This document shows, piece after piece, positions 1 through 8,510 of a stretch of 64,000 nt of DNA. The position numbers and the translations under genes are program-made. Positions within the stretch are counted from its first letter, which is position 1. Every line of letters begins with the position of its first letter. This DNA is from Stutzerimonas degradans (GTDB lineage Bacteria; Pseudomonadota; Gammaproteobacteria; Pseudomonadales; Pseudomonadaceae), in the NCBI RefSeq assembly GCF_024448505.1, contig NZ_JAMOHV010000001.1:186001-250000 (forward strand). Reading direction: 5' to 3'. Under the pieces are notes generated by a model. It was not told where the DNA came from and did no database searches. It was given only the letters and a program-made list of their open reading frames with translations.

Positions 1-498
1 ATGGCGCTGGAGCAGGCCAACTATGGGGTATTCGTCACCGCGCGCTTGCCCGAGCGCGAGGCGCTGTTCAAGTGGGTCGGCCCGATCGGTCCGGACGATT
101 GGGTGCTGCTGGCACGGGGCGACAGCCCGATCAGTGTGACCAGTCTGGAACAGGTCCGTCAGTACCGTGTGGGCGCCTACAAAGGCGATGCGATCGGCGA
201 GCATCTGCAAGCGCAGGGGCTGCAGCCGGAGCTGGCGCTACGCGACCAGGAAAACGTCCGCAAGCTGATGGACGGCAAGATCGACCTCTGGGCCACCGGC
301 GATCCGGCCGGACGCTTCCTGGCGCGGCAGGACGGCGTCACCGGGCTCAAGCGCGTGCTGCGCTTCGAAAGCGCCGAGCTTTATCTGGCGCTGAACAAGC
401 AGACCGACGAGCAGATCGTGCAGCAACTGCAGCAGGCTCTGGATCAGATGCGCGCCGAGGGCGTGGTCGAGGCGATCAACGCGCGTTACCTGCAATAG
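1..498 (+). CDS. Periplasmic amino-acid-type substrate-binding protein, 3' part only
   Basis: This is the C-terminal 165 residues of a family 3 solute-binding protein (SBP_bac_3). The reading frame is open from the first base, so the N-terminal lobe and signal peptide lie outside the window. The visible ATG at position 1 is almost certainly internal, because family members are about 250 residues. The segment around ARLPEREALFKWVGPI, the hinge-like stretch after it and the C-terminal VVEAINARY are typical of the second lobe. Ligand unknown. Some members of this subgroup are stand-alone rather than ABC partners, and no permease gene is visible here. A hairpin lies just after the stop codon and separates it from the convergent SPFH gene. 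Confidence 0.85.
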   Translation: MALEQANYGVFVTARLPEREALFKWVGPIGPDDWVLLARGDSPISVTSLEQVRQYRVGAYKGDAIGEHLQAQGLQPELALRDQENVRKLMDGKIDLWATGDPAGRFLARQDGVTGLKRVLRFESAELYLALNKQTDEQIVQQLQQALDQMRAEGVVEAINARYLQ

Positions 499-505
499 CA
501 ACCGA

Positions 506-526
506 GGGGCGCCGCGCAGGCGCCCC
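506..526. terminator. Hairpin between convergent genes
   Basis: A perfect 8-bp stem (506-513 with 519-526) and a 5-base loop sit between the end of the binding-protein gene and the end of the SPFH gene. There is no T-run on either strand, so it could be a weak bidirectional terminator or an mRNA 3'-end stabiliser. Confidence 0.45.
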
Positions 527-530
527 GGTG

Positions 531-1388
531 TTACAGCTTGGCCTTGCCGAGCAGCCCGCCCAGCGTCGCCTGCAGGTCGGCCGGCAGCACCACCATTTTG
601 GCGTTGCCGCTGCCGGCAAGACTCTCCAGCGAGGCGATGTACTTCTCGCCGAGCAGATACATCATCGGTCCGCTGTCGCTGCCGATGGTTTCGGCAACCA
701 GCCGGATCGCCGTGGCCGAGGCGGTAGCCAGTTCCACCTGCGCCGAGGCGTCGCGCTTGGCCGACTCCAGGCGGGCTTCGGCCTCGAGGATCGCCGCCTG
801 TTTGGCACCTTCGGCGCGGGTGACGGTGGCCTTGCGCTCGCGCTCGGCAGCCGCCTGCATCTCCATCGCGCGCTGCATGGATTCGGACGGCGAGATGTCC
901 TGAATCTCGATGCCCTTGACCGTCAGCCCCCAGTCGCCAGCCTGCTCGGCCATGCTGTCGCGCAGCTTGGCCTTGATGATGTCGCGCGAGGACAGCGCCT
1001 CGTCCAGCTCCATCTCGCCGATGATCTGGCGCAGGGTGGTCTTGGTCAGGTTGGAGATCGCCGACTTGTAATCGGTGACGCCGTAGACCGCCTTAACCGG
1101 ATCGGTGACCTTCACGAAGCACAGCGCATTGGTAAGGATCACCGCGTTGTCCTTGGTGATCACCTCCTGCTGCTCGATGTCGAGAATCTGGTCCTTGGTC
1201 ACCAGCTTGTAGGCGACGTTGTCCATGTACGGGATGAGGATGTTGAGGCCGGGGATCAGCGTGCGCTGATAACGGCCCAGGCGCTCGACGATCCATTCGT
1301 CGCCCTGCGGAACCAGGCGTACGCCCTTGGCGATGGTGGTGAGGACGAGTACCACAACGACGATCGCAGTGATCAGACCGGGTGTCAT
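531..1388 (-). CDS. SPFH/band-7 membrane protein (QmcA/stomatin-like)
   Basis: 285 residues. An N-terminal membrane anchor (about residues 4-20) is followed by the SPFH (stomatin/prohibitin/flotillin) domain: VPQGDEWIVERLGRY, then the LTKTTLRQIIGEMELDE segment. A charged Ala/Glu-rich coiled coil (about 180-230) and a short hydrophobic tail end the protein. Bacterial members form oligomeric membrane scaffolds linked to membrane-protein quality control and lipid microdomains. It lies 49 bp downstream of an NfeD-type gene on the same strand. That is the usual NfeD/SPFH partnership, so the two probably act together and are co-transcribed. The family assignment is firm; the exact role is not known. 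Confidence 0.93.
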   Translation of the reverse strand: MTPGLITAIVVVVLVLTTIAKGVRLVPQGDEWIVERLGRYQRTLIPGLNILIPYMDNVAYKLVTKDQILDIEQQEVITKDNAVILTNALCFVKVTDPVKAVYGVTDYKSAISNLTKTTLRQIIGEMELDEALSSRDIIKAKLRDSMAEQAGDWGLTVKGIEIQDISPSESMQRAMEMQAAAERERKATVTRAEGAKQAAILEAEARLESAKRDASAQVELATASATAIRLVAETIGSDSGPMMYLLGEKYIASLESLAGSGNAKMVVLPADLQATLGGLLGKAKL

Positions 1389-1437
1389 AAACAGCTTCCT
1401 TGTTGAGTGAGTTGTTCCGCTTGCACCGCGAGCCGCG

Positions 1438-1881
1438 TCAGGCCCGGGCGACTTTCACGCTGTTGCCGTCGAAGGCGACGATGCGCACCCGCTCGCCGGC
1501 GGGAATCGCTTCATCGGCCATGCAGTTCCACTGCTCGCTGCCGAGGATCGGCTTCTGGAAGCGCACCTTGCCATGCTGGAAGGGGGCGACTGCGCTGACC
1601 AGCAGACCTACCTCACCGATGACCTCGCCCTGCGCGGTGCCGGACTGCGTCTTCAGCCGGGCGCCGGCGAACAGCTTGAACCAGAGCGCAACCATCACCA
1701 GTGACGCGCCGCTCCACAGCGCGATCTGCGCGGTCAGCGAAAGATCGGGCAGCAGCCACATCGCCAGCGCGACTAGCAGCGCGCCGACGCCGAACCAGAG
1801 AATGAAGAACGAGGGCACCACCAATTCCATGAGAATCAGCACGGCGCCCGCGACGATCCAGTACCACCATTGAATATCCAT
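1438..1881 (-). CDS. NfeD family membrane protein
   Basis: 147 residues. Three or four hydrophobic segments fill about residues 5-75 (WWYWIVAGAVLILMELVVPS at the N-terminus). A soluble C-terminal domain follows, with the GLLVSAVAPFQHGKVRF and IPAGERVRIVAFDGNSVKV pattern of the NfeD OB-fold. This is the short NfeD form without the ClpP-like protease domain. It stands directly upstream of the SPFH gene on the same strand; known pairs of this type are thought to act in membrane homeostasis. The start codon is the first in-frame ATG and the length is normal for the short form. Confidence 0.92.
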   Translation of the reverse strand: MDIQWWYWIVAGAVLILMELVVPSFFILWFGVGALLVALAMWLLPDLSLTAQIALWSGASLVMVALWFKLFAGARLKTQSGTAQGEVIGEVGLLVSAVAPFQHGKVRFQKPILGSEQWNCMADEAIPAGERVRIVAFDGNSVKVARA

Positions 1882-1990
1882 GCGTTTCCCTGCGGCAGAG
1901 TCGTGCTCCGGTCGCTCCGACCGGATGCCGGCCTAGGTTATACGCAGGCTGGGCTGGCAGCACGTCGACTTCACCGCTTTTGCGCAGGGC

Positions 1991-2800
1991 TCAGCGATAA
2001 ATCCCACCTCTGCCGTGGGCCGCCACCGCCCGGTTGCCGCGGATGGCGATCATCTGGCCGATATCGATCCACTCGATACCGAGCGCGGCCAGACGAGGTA
2101 GCTCGCGCTCCAGCAGTGCCAGCGTGCTGTCGTACGGATGGCCGATGAGCACCACCGAGCCCTGTCGACGCGCCAGAGCGATCGCCGTCTGGAAGCGTTC
2201 GGCAACCGCCTCCGGGCTGGCATCGTCATCGAGGAAGACGTCGCGCGACAGGCTTGCCAGCTGCTCGCGCTGGGCGCTGGCGGCGGCGACGGTGCGTGGG
2301 CTGGTGCGGCTGTCGAGAAAGAACAGATGGCGCCGCTGCAGTTCGCGCATCAGCTCGGTCATCGCCTGCGGCTGCGTGGTCATGACGCTGCCCATGTGAT
2401 TGTTCACGCCGCTGGCGTATGGCACCGCCAGCAGTGCCGCCTGCAGTCGGCTCTGGAGCTCGGCGCGCGGCAGGTTTGGCTGCCAGGCGAAGCGACCGTT
2501 GGCGGGCGCCATCGGCAAGTGCAGCAGCACGGTCTTGCCGGCGCGGTGGGCCTGTTCGGCGAGGCTGGTGGCGTGACGGGTATCCGGCAGGATCGCCAGC
2601 GCCACCGGCCCCGGCAGCGCCAGAACGCGGCGATCGCGCGCGGGATGCTGGCCGAGATCGTCGATGATCAGGCTCAGCCGCGCCGGCCTGGCGGCGGTTG
2701 CGGGCGTGGCGTCTGCTAGACCGCCGGCCAGCGCCGCGCTGCTCAGCAGGCCGAGCAGCAGGCCCAGGCGCAGTGCGGTGCGACGGCAGGCGCCGGTCAT
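1991..2800 (-). CDS. Divergent polysaccharide deacetylase family protein (DUF610/YibQ-like)
   Basis: 269 residues with a signal peptide (about 1-25, LLLGLLSSAALAG). The mature protein has a carbohydrate esterase-like fold: LSLIIDDLG near residue 45, HLPMAP, NNHMGS and FLDSRT segments that stand where NodB-type deacetylases hold metal and catalytic residues. It probably acts in the periplasm; no substrate is established for the family. The start codon overlaps the ctpA stop by 4 bp (ATGA), so it is translationally coupled to ctpA as the last gene of an envC-ctpA-yibQ operon. That context suggests a role in cell-wall turnover (inference). Confidence 0.9.
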   Translation of the reverse strand: MTGACRRTALRLGLLLGLLSSAALAGGLADATPATAARPARLSLIIDDLGQHPARDRRVLALPGPVALAILPDTRHATSLAEQAHRAGKTVLLHLPMAPANGRFAWQPNLPRAELQSRLQAALLAVPYASGVNNHMGSVMTTQPQAMTELMRELQRRHLFFLDSRTSPRTVAAASAQREQLASLSRDVFLDDDASPEAVAERFQTAIALARRQGSVVLIGHPYDSTLALLERELPRLAALGIEWIDIGQMIAIRGNRAVAAHGRGGIYR

Positions 2801-4134
2801 TGACCGCGGGTGAGGTTCAGTCCCTTGAGCAGGTTGAGCGCCTGGCCCAGCTGATAATCATCGTCCTGCGGGCGTGGCGAATCGCTGACCACCTGCGTGC
2901 TGCTCGGACGATCCGGGCCGCCGTTGCCGTTACCCAGGTGGCCGGCCAGATCCGCCTCGCGCAGATTGTCGCCGGCCTGCTCGCGGGTCAGCTTGGCACG
3001 CGCGACCTCGATGTCCGGCACGATGCCCTGGGCCTGGATGGAACGGCCGTTGGGGGTAAAGTACAGCGCGGTGGTCAGCTTCAGGGCGCGGTCGTTGTTC
3101 AGCGGCAGCACGGTCTGCACCGAGCCCTTGCCGAAGCTGTCGGTGCCCATCACCACGCCGCGCTTGTGATCCTGCAGCGCGCCGGCGACGATCTCCGAGG
3201 CCGAGGCGCTGCCGCCATTGATCAGCACCACCAGCGGCACATGCTCGCTGGCATCGGCCGGATCGGCATTGAAGCGCAGTTCGGAATTGGCGATGCGGCC
3301 CTTGGTGTAGACGATCAGGCCCTTGGTGAGGAAGTGGTCGGACACCTCGACAGCCGCCTGCAGCACCCCGCCGGGGTTGTTGCGCAGGTCGAGCACCAGA
3401 CCGCTGAGCTTCTTACCGTCGTTGGCCTTCTTCAGGCGCGCCAGCGCCTTGCCGACTTCCTCGCCGGTGTTGATCTGGAACTGGGTGATGCGCAGGTAGC
3501 CATAGCCGGGTTCGAGCAGCTGGCTCTTGACGCTCTGCACCTTGATCACCGCGCGCGTCAGCTTGACGTCAAACGGCCGCCCGGCCTCGCGCACCAGGGT
3601 CAGGGTGATGCTGCTGCCGGGCTTGCCGCGCATCAGCGCGACGGCGTCCATCATCGACAGGCCCTTGGTCGGCTTGCCATCGATCTTGACGATCAGGTCG
3701 CCGGCCTCGATGCCGGCGCGCGAGGCCGGGGTATCGTCGATCGGCGAGACGACCTTGATCAGGCCATCCTCCTGGCCCACCTCGATACCCAGACCACCGA
3801 ACTCGCCGCTGGTGCTTTCCTGCAGTTCGGCGAAGGCCTCGGGCTCGAGATAGGCCGAATGCGGATCGAGGTTGCTGAGCATGCCCTTGATGGCGTTTTC
3901 CAGCAGCGTCTTGTCGTCGACCGGTTCGACATAGGCGGCCTTGATGCGGTCCAGCACCTCGGCGAAAGTGCGCAGCTCTTCCAGTGGCAGCGGCGCCTTG
4001 TTCTTCGATGCCTCCAGCGCCACTGGAGCTGCCGGCTCAGCCGCCGGCTGCTGCGCCCAGGCGCTGCCGTGCAGCCCCAGCACTACGGCCAGGGCGAGCG
4101 TGGAGGGTTGGGCGAAACGGCGCAGGTGCAGCAT
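2797..4134 (-). CDS. ctpA: Carboxyl-terminal processing protease (S41), CtpA type
   Basis: 445 residues from the chosen start at 4134; a longer frame to 4182 exists but would run into envC and put 16 residues before the signal peptide. A signal sequence (about 1-27, ending AWAQ) precedes a PDZ domain (about 105-190, FGGLGIEVG) and the S41 protease domain. The Ser region GGSASASE lies at 307-314 and the general-base Lys in SFGKG at about 336. CtpA is a periplasmic/outer-membrane-associated serine protease; in P. aeruginosa it degrades cell-wall cross-link hydrolases with a lipoprotein adaptor (known for that species, inferred here). It lies 26 bp after envC and overlaps the deacetylase gene. 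Confidence 0.95.
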   Translation of the reverse strand: MLHLRRFAQPSTLALAVVLGLHGSAWAQQPAAEPAAPVALEASKNKAPLPLEELRTFAEVLDRIKAAYVEPVDDKTLLENAIKGMLSNLDPHSAYLEPEAFAELQESTSGEFGGLGIEVGQEDGLIKVVSPIDDTPASRAGIEAGDLIVKIDGKPTKGLSMMDAVALMRGKPGSSITLTLVREAGRPFDVKLTRAVIKVQSVKSQLLEPGYGYLRITQFQINTGEEVGKALARLKKANDGKKLSGLVLDLRNNPGGVLQAAVEVSDHFLTKGLIVYTKGRIANSELRFNADPADASEHVPLVVLINGGSASASEIVAGALQDHKRGVVMGTDSFGKGSVQTVLPLNNDRALKLTTALYFTPNGRSIQAQGIVPDIEVARAKLTREQAGDNLREADLAGHLGNGNGGPDRPSSTQVVSDSPRPQDDDYQLGQALNLLKGLNLTRGQ

Positions 4135-4160
4135 GTCGAACTCCAATTGTGAGGGCGGCG

Positions 4161-5414
4161 CTAACCTTGCGCGCGGCACCATTGAGCGGGGTCGCTGGGG
4201 CGGCCTTGCTGGCGGATGGCGAAATACAGCGCGGCCGCTTCCTGGCCGCCACTGGTTCCCACGGTGGCGATCGGCTCGCCGGCCTTGACGATATCACCAG
4301 CGTCCTTGAGCAGGCTCTGGTTATGTCCGTACAGCGTCAGGTAGCCGTTGCCGTGGTCGAGAATCACCAGCAGGCCGGCACCGCGCAGCCAGTCGGCAAA
4401 GACCACGCGGCCGCCATGCACGGCGCGCACCTGGCTGCCGACGGCGGCGCCAATCAGTACGCCATCCCATTTGGTTCGAGCGTCGCCGCCGCGCGGAGTG
4501 CCGTAACGGGCGACCAAACGGCCGTCGACCGGCCACGGCAGCTTGCCCTTGGCCTTGGCGAACGGGCCGCCGAAGCTGGCACCGCTGCTGGAAACCAGCG
4601 GGCCGGGGGTGACCTTCACGCCGGCCTGACGCTGTTGCTGCTGGCGCTCGCGTTCGGCAAGCAGCGCACGCTGGCGGGCCTGCTCGGCCTCGCGCGCCTG
4701 TCGTGCCAGGGTTTCCTCGATGGTCTTGAGCACGCGTTCCAGCTGCGCCTGTTCCTGTCGGCGGGCCTGCAACTTCTGTTCGCGGGTGGAAAAATCGCTG
4801 CTGAGTTTGGCGAGCGCCTGCTGGCGCTCCTTGCGCACTTCGGCCAGTTGGTCGCGCCGTTCGCGCAGGCCGTCCTGCTGTTGCGCCAGCTTGGAGCGCT
4901 GCTCCTCGATACCGGCTTCGACGTTGGCCAGCTGGCGCAGCGTCTCGTTGAAGTTCGCCACCTGCTCGAAACGGGCCTTGTTCAGGTAGTCGTAATAGGT
5001 GAGGGTGCGGCTGAATTTTTCCGGGTTCTGTTGGTTCAGCAGCAGCTTGAGGTATTCCTGACGACCGTTCTGGTAGGCGGCGCGGGCCTGGGTGCCGATC
5101 AGGCGCTGCTGCTCGAGGCGCGCGCCTTCGAGCGTGGTTTTCTCTTCGTTGAGCCGGTCCAGCTCCGCCTCGCTGCGGTCGATTTCCTGCTGCAGGGTAT
5201 CGACCTGCTTTTCCAGCTCGCCCATCTCGCTCTCGGTGGTCTTGAGCTGCCTCTGCACGCCGGATTTTTCCTGCTCGATCTGCTTGAGCAGCTTCTGCAG
5301 TTCGGCGATGTCCTGGCGCGCGGCTTCGATCTGCTGGCGCGCGGCGGCGCGTTCGTCGGCGTTAGCCGTGCCGAGCAGGCAGAGGAGGGCGAGAACGAGA
5401 AGGGAGCGAGGCAT
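4161..5414 (-). CDS. envC: Murein hydrolase activator EnvC (degenerate LytM domain)
   Basis: 417 residues: signal peptide (1-19), a long charged coiled coil (about 20-260), then a C-terminal LytM/M23 domain. The LytM metal ligands look degenerate. The HxGxD motif reads KWDGVL, and the final HF(E/A)(V/I)R motif reads YFAIR. This fits EnvC, which activates the amidases AmiA/AmiB at the division septum through its coiled coil and FtsEX instead of cutting peptidoglycan itself. It heads the envC-ctpA-deacetylase cluster. A strong terminator separates it from gpmI upstream, so it needs its own promoter or read-through. Confidence 0.93.
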   Translation of the reverse strand: MPRSLLVLALLCLLGTANADERAAARQQIEAARQDIAELQKLLKQIEQEKSGVQRQLKTTESEMGELEKQVDTLQQEIDRSEAELDRLNEEKTTLEGARLEQQRLIGTQARAAYQNGRQEYLKLLLNQQNPEKFSRTLTYYDYLNKARFEQVANFNETLRQLANVEAGIEEQRSKLAQQQDGLRERRDQLAEVRKERQQALAKLSSDFSTREQKLQARRQEQAQLERVLKTIEETLARQAREAEQARQRALLAERERQQQQRQAGVKVTPGPLVSSSGASFGGPFAKAKGKLPWPVDGRLVARYGTPRGGDARTKWDGVLIGAAVGSQVRAVHGGRVVFADWLRGAGLLVILDHGNGYLTLYGHNQSLLKDAGDIVKAGEPIATVGTSGGQEAAALYFAIRQQGRPSDPAQWCRAQG

Positions 5415-5456
5415 GGGAGGGCGTCAACCGAGCGTTATGACCGGCGTAGTATGCCG

Positions 5457-5490
5457 AAAAAAGCGGTTGCAAGCTGCAAGCTGCAACCGC
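5457..5490 (-). terminator. Rho-independent terminator after gpmI
   Basis: On the minus strand a perfect 9-bp stem (5490-5482 with 5471-5463, GCGGTTGCA/TGCAACCGC) with a 10-base loop is followed directly by six T residues (5462-5457). It lies 58 bp past the gpmI stop and 43 bp before the envC start, so it should end the gpmI transcript. Confidence 0.85.
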
Positions 5491-5547
5491 AGGCAAAGGT
5501 GGACGAGCGGAGCGGCGGGCGGACCGTGCGCGCGCCGCTGGCCGCCT

Positions 5548-7098
5548 TCAGTCGTTCAGTTCGACGATAGAGCGTCCGGTCATCTCCGCCGGCACCGGCA
5601 TGTCCAGCATAGTCAGCATGGTCGGCGCCACATCGGCCAGCACACCGCCTTCGCGAATGCGAACGTGGCGCTTGCCTATATAGATGAACGGCACCGGCTC
5701 GCAGGTATGCGCGGTGTGCGCCTGGCCGGTCATGGCGTCTTCCATCTGCTCGACGTTGCCGTGGTCGGCGGTCAGCAGCGCTTCGCCGCCGACCTTGTCC
5801 AGCGCGGCGACGATGCGTCCGACGCAGTGGTCGAGGCATTCGACTGCCTTGACCGCGGCGCCGAACACGCCGGTATGACCGACCATGTCGCCGTTGGCGT
5901 AGTTGACGATGATGACGTCGTAACGCTGGTTCTCGATGGCGTCGACGATGCGGTCGGTGACTTCCGGTGCGCTCATCTGCGGTTGCAGGTCATAGGTGGC
6001 GACCTGCGGCGACGGGATCAGGATGCGCTCCTCGCCCTCGAACGGCTCCTCGCGGCCGCCGGAGAAGAAGAAGGTCACGTGTGCGTACTTCTCGGTCTCG
6101 GCGATGCGCAGCTGGGTCTTGCCGTTCTTGGCCAGGTATTCGCCGAGCACATTGGTCAGCGCTTCCGGAGCGAAGGCAGCCGGCGCCGGAATGCTCGCGG
6201 CGTACTGGGTCAGCATGACGAAGCCGGCCAGCTGCGGCACGCGGGCGCGCTGGAACTCCTTGAAATCGGGCTCGACGAAGGTACGGGTCAGCTCGCGTGC
6301 GCGGTCGGCGCGGAAGTTCATGAACACCACGGCATCGCCGTCCTCCACGCGTACCGCTTCGCCGATGGCGGTGGCCTTGACGAACTCGTCGCTTTCGCCG
6401 CGCGCGTAGGCGGCGTTCAGGCCGTCCACGGCAGAGGTGGCGCGGTATTCGGCCACGCCATCGACGATCAGCCGATAGGCCTGCTCGACGCGGTCCCAGC
6501 GATTGTCACGATCCATCGCGAAGTAGCGCCCGACCAGGCTGGCGATGCGGCCCTTGCCGAGGCGGGCGAAGGTTGCGTCGAGCAGTTCGATCGAACTCTG
6601 GGCGCTTTTCGGCGGCGTGTCGCGACCGTCGAGGAAGGCGTGCAGGTAGATTTTCTCGGCGCCGCGCTGGGCCGCCAGTTCGGCCATCGCGACCAGATGA
6701 TCCTGATGGCTGTGCACGCCGCCGTCGGAAAGCAGGCCGAGGATGTGCACCGCTTTACCGGCGGCGACCGCCTTGTCTACCGCGCTGCAGATGGTCGGAT
6801 TGGCGAAAAATTCGCCGTCGCGGATCGCCTTAGTGACGCGGGTGAAATCCTGATACACCACGCGGCCAGCACCGAGGTTCATGTGGCCGACCTCGGAATT
6901 GCCCATCTGTCCGTCCGGCAGGCCGACGTCCATGCCGCTGCCGGAGATCAGGCCGTGCGGCTGGGTGGCGCGCAGACGATCGTAGACCGGGGTGTTGGCC
7001 GCATGAATGGCGTTGAACTCGGGACTGTCGCTGTGTCCGAAGCCGTCGAGAATGATCAGAACCAGGGGTTTGGGCACGGCGGTAGGCACGGCAGACAT
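5548..7098 (-). CDS. gpmI: 2,3-bisphosphoglycerate-independent phosphoglycerate mutase
   Basis: 516 residues, normal length for iPGM. It interconverts 3- and 2-phosphoglycerate in glycolysis and gluconeogenesis using two Mn ions and a phosphoserine. Visible signatures: N-terminal [10 protein letters not shown] with the first metal ligand, QMGNSEVGH with the phospho-acceptor Ser at about residue 68, [16 protein letters not shown], and the C-terminal [12 protein letters not shown] metal motif. It is transcribed away from the rhodanese-grxC-secB cluster and ended by a strong terminator. Pseudomonads depend on this enzyme for central carbon flux because they lack the classic EMP phosphofructokinase step. 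Confidence 0.98.
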   Translation of the reverse strand: MSAVPTAVPKPLVLIILDGFGHSDSPEFNAIHAANTPVYDRLRATQPHGLISGSGMDVGLPDGQMGNSEVGHMNLGAGRVVYQDFTRVTKAIRDGEFFANPTICSAVDKAVAAGKAVHILGLLSDGGVHSHQDHLVAMAELAAQRGAEKIYLHAFLDGRDTPPKSAQSSIELLDATFARLGKGRIASLVGRYFAMDRDNRWDRVEQAYRLIVDGVAEYRATSAVDGLNAAYARGESDEFVKATAIGEAVRVEDGDAVVFMNFRADRARELTRTFVEPDFKEFQRARVPQLAGFVMLTQYAASIPAPAAFAPEALTNVLGEYLAKNGKTQLRIAETEKYAHVTFFFSGGREEPFEGEERILIPSPQVATYDLQPQMSAPEVTDRIVDAIENQRYDVIIVNYANGDMVGHTGVFGAAVKAVECLDHCVGRIVAALDKVGGEALLTADHGNVEQMEDAMTGQAHTAHTCEPVPFIYIGKRHVRIREGGVLADVAPTMLTMLDMPVPAEMTGRSIVELND

Positions 7099-7204
7099 GC
7101 GTTCGGGCTCCTTGCGAAGGGCGGGGTAAAAAAGGCCGCCAGTCTACTGGCTGGCCGGGCCGAGGTCACGATTGGGCAGGGTTCAGCCGGGCTGGGGGCC
7201 TGTG

Positions 7205-7210
7205 TATACT
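7205..7210 (+). promoter_or_regulatory. Extended -10 promoter element before the rhodanese-grxC-secB cluster
   Basis: TATACT preceded by TGTG gives an extended -10 for sigma-70, 32 bp before the rhodanese start codon. The -35 region (TTCAGC near 7182) is weak, as is usual with an extended -10. Confidence 0.5.
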
Positions 7211-7241
7211 GGCCCGCATTTTATCGCCTGGGTACCTGTTG

Positions 7242-7655
7242 ATGCTCGCTAACCTGATTGAATTTGCCTCTAACCACTATGTACTCGTCTCGATCTTCGT
7301 GGCGCTGCTGGTCCTGCTGGCCATTACCGAGGCCCGCAAGGGTGGCAAGAGCCTGAGTACCCGCGAGCTGACCGCGCTGGTCAACAGTGGCGAAGGCGTG
7401 GTGTTGGACGTGCGGCCGAAGAAGGAGTTCGACACCGGCCACATCGTCGATGCATTGAACATTCCGCACGACAAGCTGGTCAGCCGCACCAGCGAGCTGG
7501 AAAAGCACAAGGCCAAGACGCTCATTGTGGTCGATGCTATGGGCCAGCACGCCGGAACGGCCTGCCGTGAGCTACAGAAGGCGGGCTTCACTGCCGTCAA
7601 GCTGGCGGGAGGGATTTCCAGCTGGCGCGGCGACAACCTCCCCGTGGTCAAGTGA
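7242..7655 (+). CDS. Membrane-anchored rhodanese-like protein (YibN-like), catalytic Cys replaced
   Basis: 137 residues from the ATG at 7242; a TTG one codon earlier is less likely. One N-terminal transmembrane helix (about 10-28, YVLVSIFVALLVLLAI) is followed by a single cytoplasmic rhodanese domain with VVLDVRPKKEFDTGHI (CH2A-like motif). The active-site loop reads IVVDAMGQHAG: the position normally held by the sulfur-carrying Cys is Asp, so sulfurtransferase activity is unlikely. The only Cys (ACRE) is several residues further on. It overlaps grxC and lies in the conserved gpmI-rhodanese-grxC-secB neighbourhood; E. coli YibN sits in the same context. Confidence 0.92.
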   Translation: MLANLIEFASNHYVLVSIFVALLVLLAITEARKGGKSLSTRELTALVNSGEGVVLDVRPKKEFDTGHIVDALNIPHDKLVSRTSELEKHKAKTLIVVDAMGQHAGTACRELQKAGFTAVKLAGGISSWRGDNLPVVK

Positions 7656-7657
7656 AC

Positions 7658-7912
7658 ATGCCCAACGTCGTCATCTATACCGCCGCCTGGTGCCCGTACT
7701 GCCTGCGCGCCAAGGCGTTGCTGGACAGCAAGAACGTGGCCTACGAAGAAATTCCCGTCGACGGCAACCCGACGCTGCGCGCCGAGATGGCCAGCAAGGC
7801 CGGGCGTACATCGGTGCCGCAGATCTGGATCGGCGAGCGGCACATCGGTGGCTGTGACGACCTCGTTGCGCTGGAGCGCGCCGGCCGGCTCGATCCGTTG
7901 CTGCAGGCGTGA
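7658..7912 (+). CDS. grxC: Glutaredoxin 3
   Basis: 84 residues starting MPNVVIYTAAW. The ATG at 7658 gives the usual family length; a GTG at 7652 overlapping the preceding stop is the alternative. The dithiol active site CPYC is at residues 12-15, the cis-Pro motif TSVPQ and the glutathione-binding GGCDD follow. It is a cytoplasmic disulfide and glutathione-mixed-disulfide reductase. It is tightly coupled to the rhodanese gene upstream and is followed 48 bp later by secB. Confidence 0.97.
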   Translation: MPNVVIYTAAWCPYCLRAKALLDSKNVAYEEIPVDGNPTLRAEMASKAGRTSVPQIWIGERHIGGCDDLVALERAGRLDPLLQA

Positions 7913-7960
7913 CCGCCCCCAGGCACCTCTAATACGACACGCACAACAGAAGGCTCAGAT

Positions 7961-8446
7961 ATGACCGAACAAGCAAACAACGGCGCTGCGGCGCAGAACG
8001 AGCAGGGACCGCAATTCTCCCTGCAGCGCATCTATGTTCGCGACCTTTCGTTCGAGGCGCCGAAGAGCCCGGAAATCTTCCGCCAGGAGTGGAATCCCGG
8101 CGTCTCGCTGGACCTGAACACCCGGCAGAAGGCGCTGGAAGGCGATTTCCATGAAGTGGTGCTGACGCTCTCGGTCACCGTCAAGACCGGCGAAGAAGTC
8201 GCCTTCATCGCCGAAGTGCAGCAGGCCGGCATCTTCCTGATCAAGGGCCTGGACGCCGCGTCCATGAGCCACACGCTCGGTGCCTTCTGCCCGAACATCC
8301 TGTTCCCCTACGCCCGTGAAACCCTGGACAGCCTGGTCACCCGCGGCTCGTTCCCGGCGCTGATGCTGGCTCCGGTGAACTTCGATGCGCTCTACGCCCA
8401 GGAAATGGCGCGCATGCAGCAAGAGGCCGGACAGGCCCAGCACTGA
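7961..8446 (+). CDS. secB: Protein-export chaperone SecB
   Basis: 161 residues, full length. The family core is clear: [19 protein letters not shown] at the N-terminus, [11 protein letters not shown], then VQQAGIF, and [11 protein letters not shown] followed by [21 protein letters not shown]. SecB is a homotetrameric cytoplasmic chaperone that keeps preproteins unfolded and delivers them to SecA. It is the third gene of the rhodanese-grxC-secB cluster. Confidence 0.98.
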   Translation: MTEQANNGAAAQNEQGPQFSLQRIYVRDLSFEAPKSPEIFRQEWNPGVSLDLNTRQKALEGDFHEVVLTLSVTVKTGEEVAFIAEVQQAGIFLIKGLDAASMSHTLGAFCPNILFPYARETLDSLVTRGSFPALMLAPVNFDALYAQEMARMQQEAGQAQH

Positions 8447-8464
8447 TCCGTTGCCGCATGGGCG

Positions 8465-8492
8465 GAGTGGCTCGCCAGCAGGCCAGCCACTC
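8465..8492. terminator. Hairpin between convergent secB and qor genes
   Basis: A perfect 8-bp stem GAGTGGCT/AGCCACTC (8465-8472 with 8485-8492) lies between the two convergent stops. There is no clear T-run, so termination efficiency is uncertain. Confidence 0.45.
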
Positions 8493-8510
8493 TCGTCCGC
8501 TGCCGGCCCG

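Noticed and set aside
1..3. ATG at position 1 as the true start of the binding-protein gene
   Set aside because: The protein lacks signal peptide and first lobe, so the gene must begin before the window.
5092..7242. Plus-strand frame of 716 codons opposite envC and gpmI
   Set aside because: Antisense to two certain genes; composition is a mirror of the real codons.
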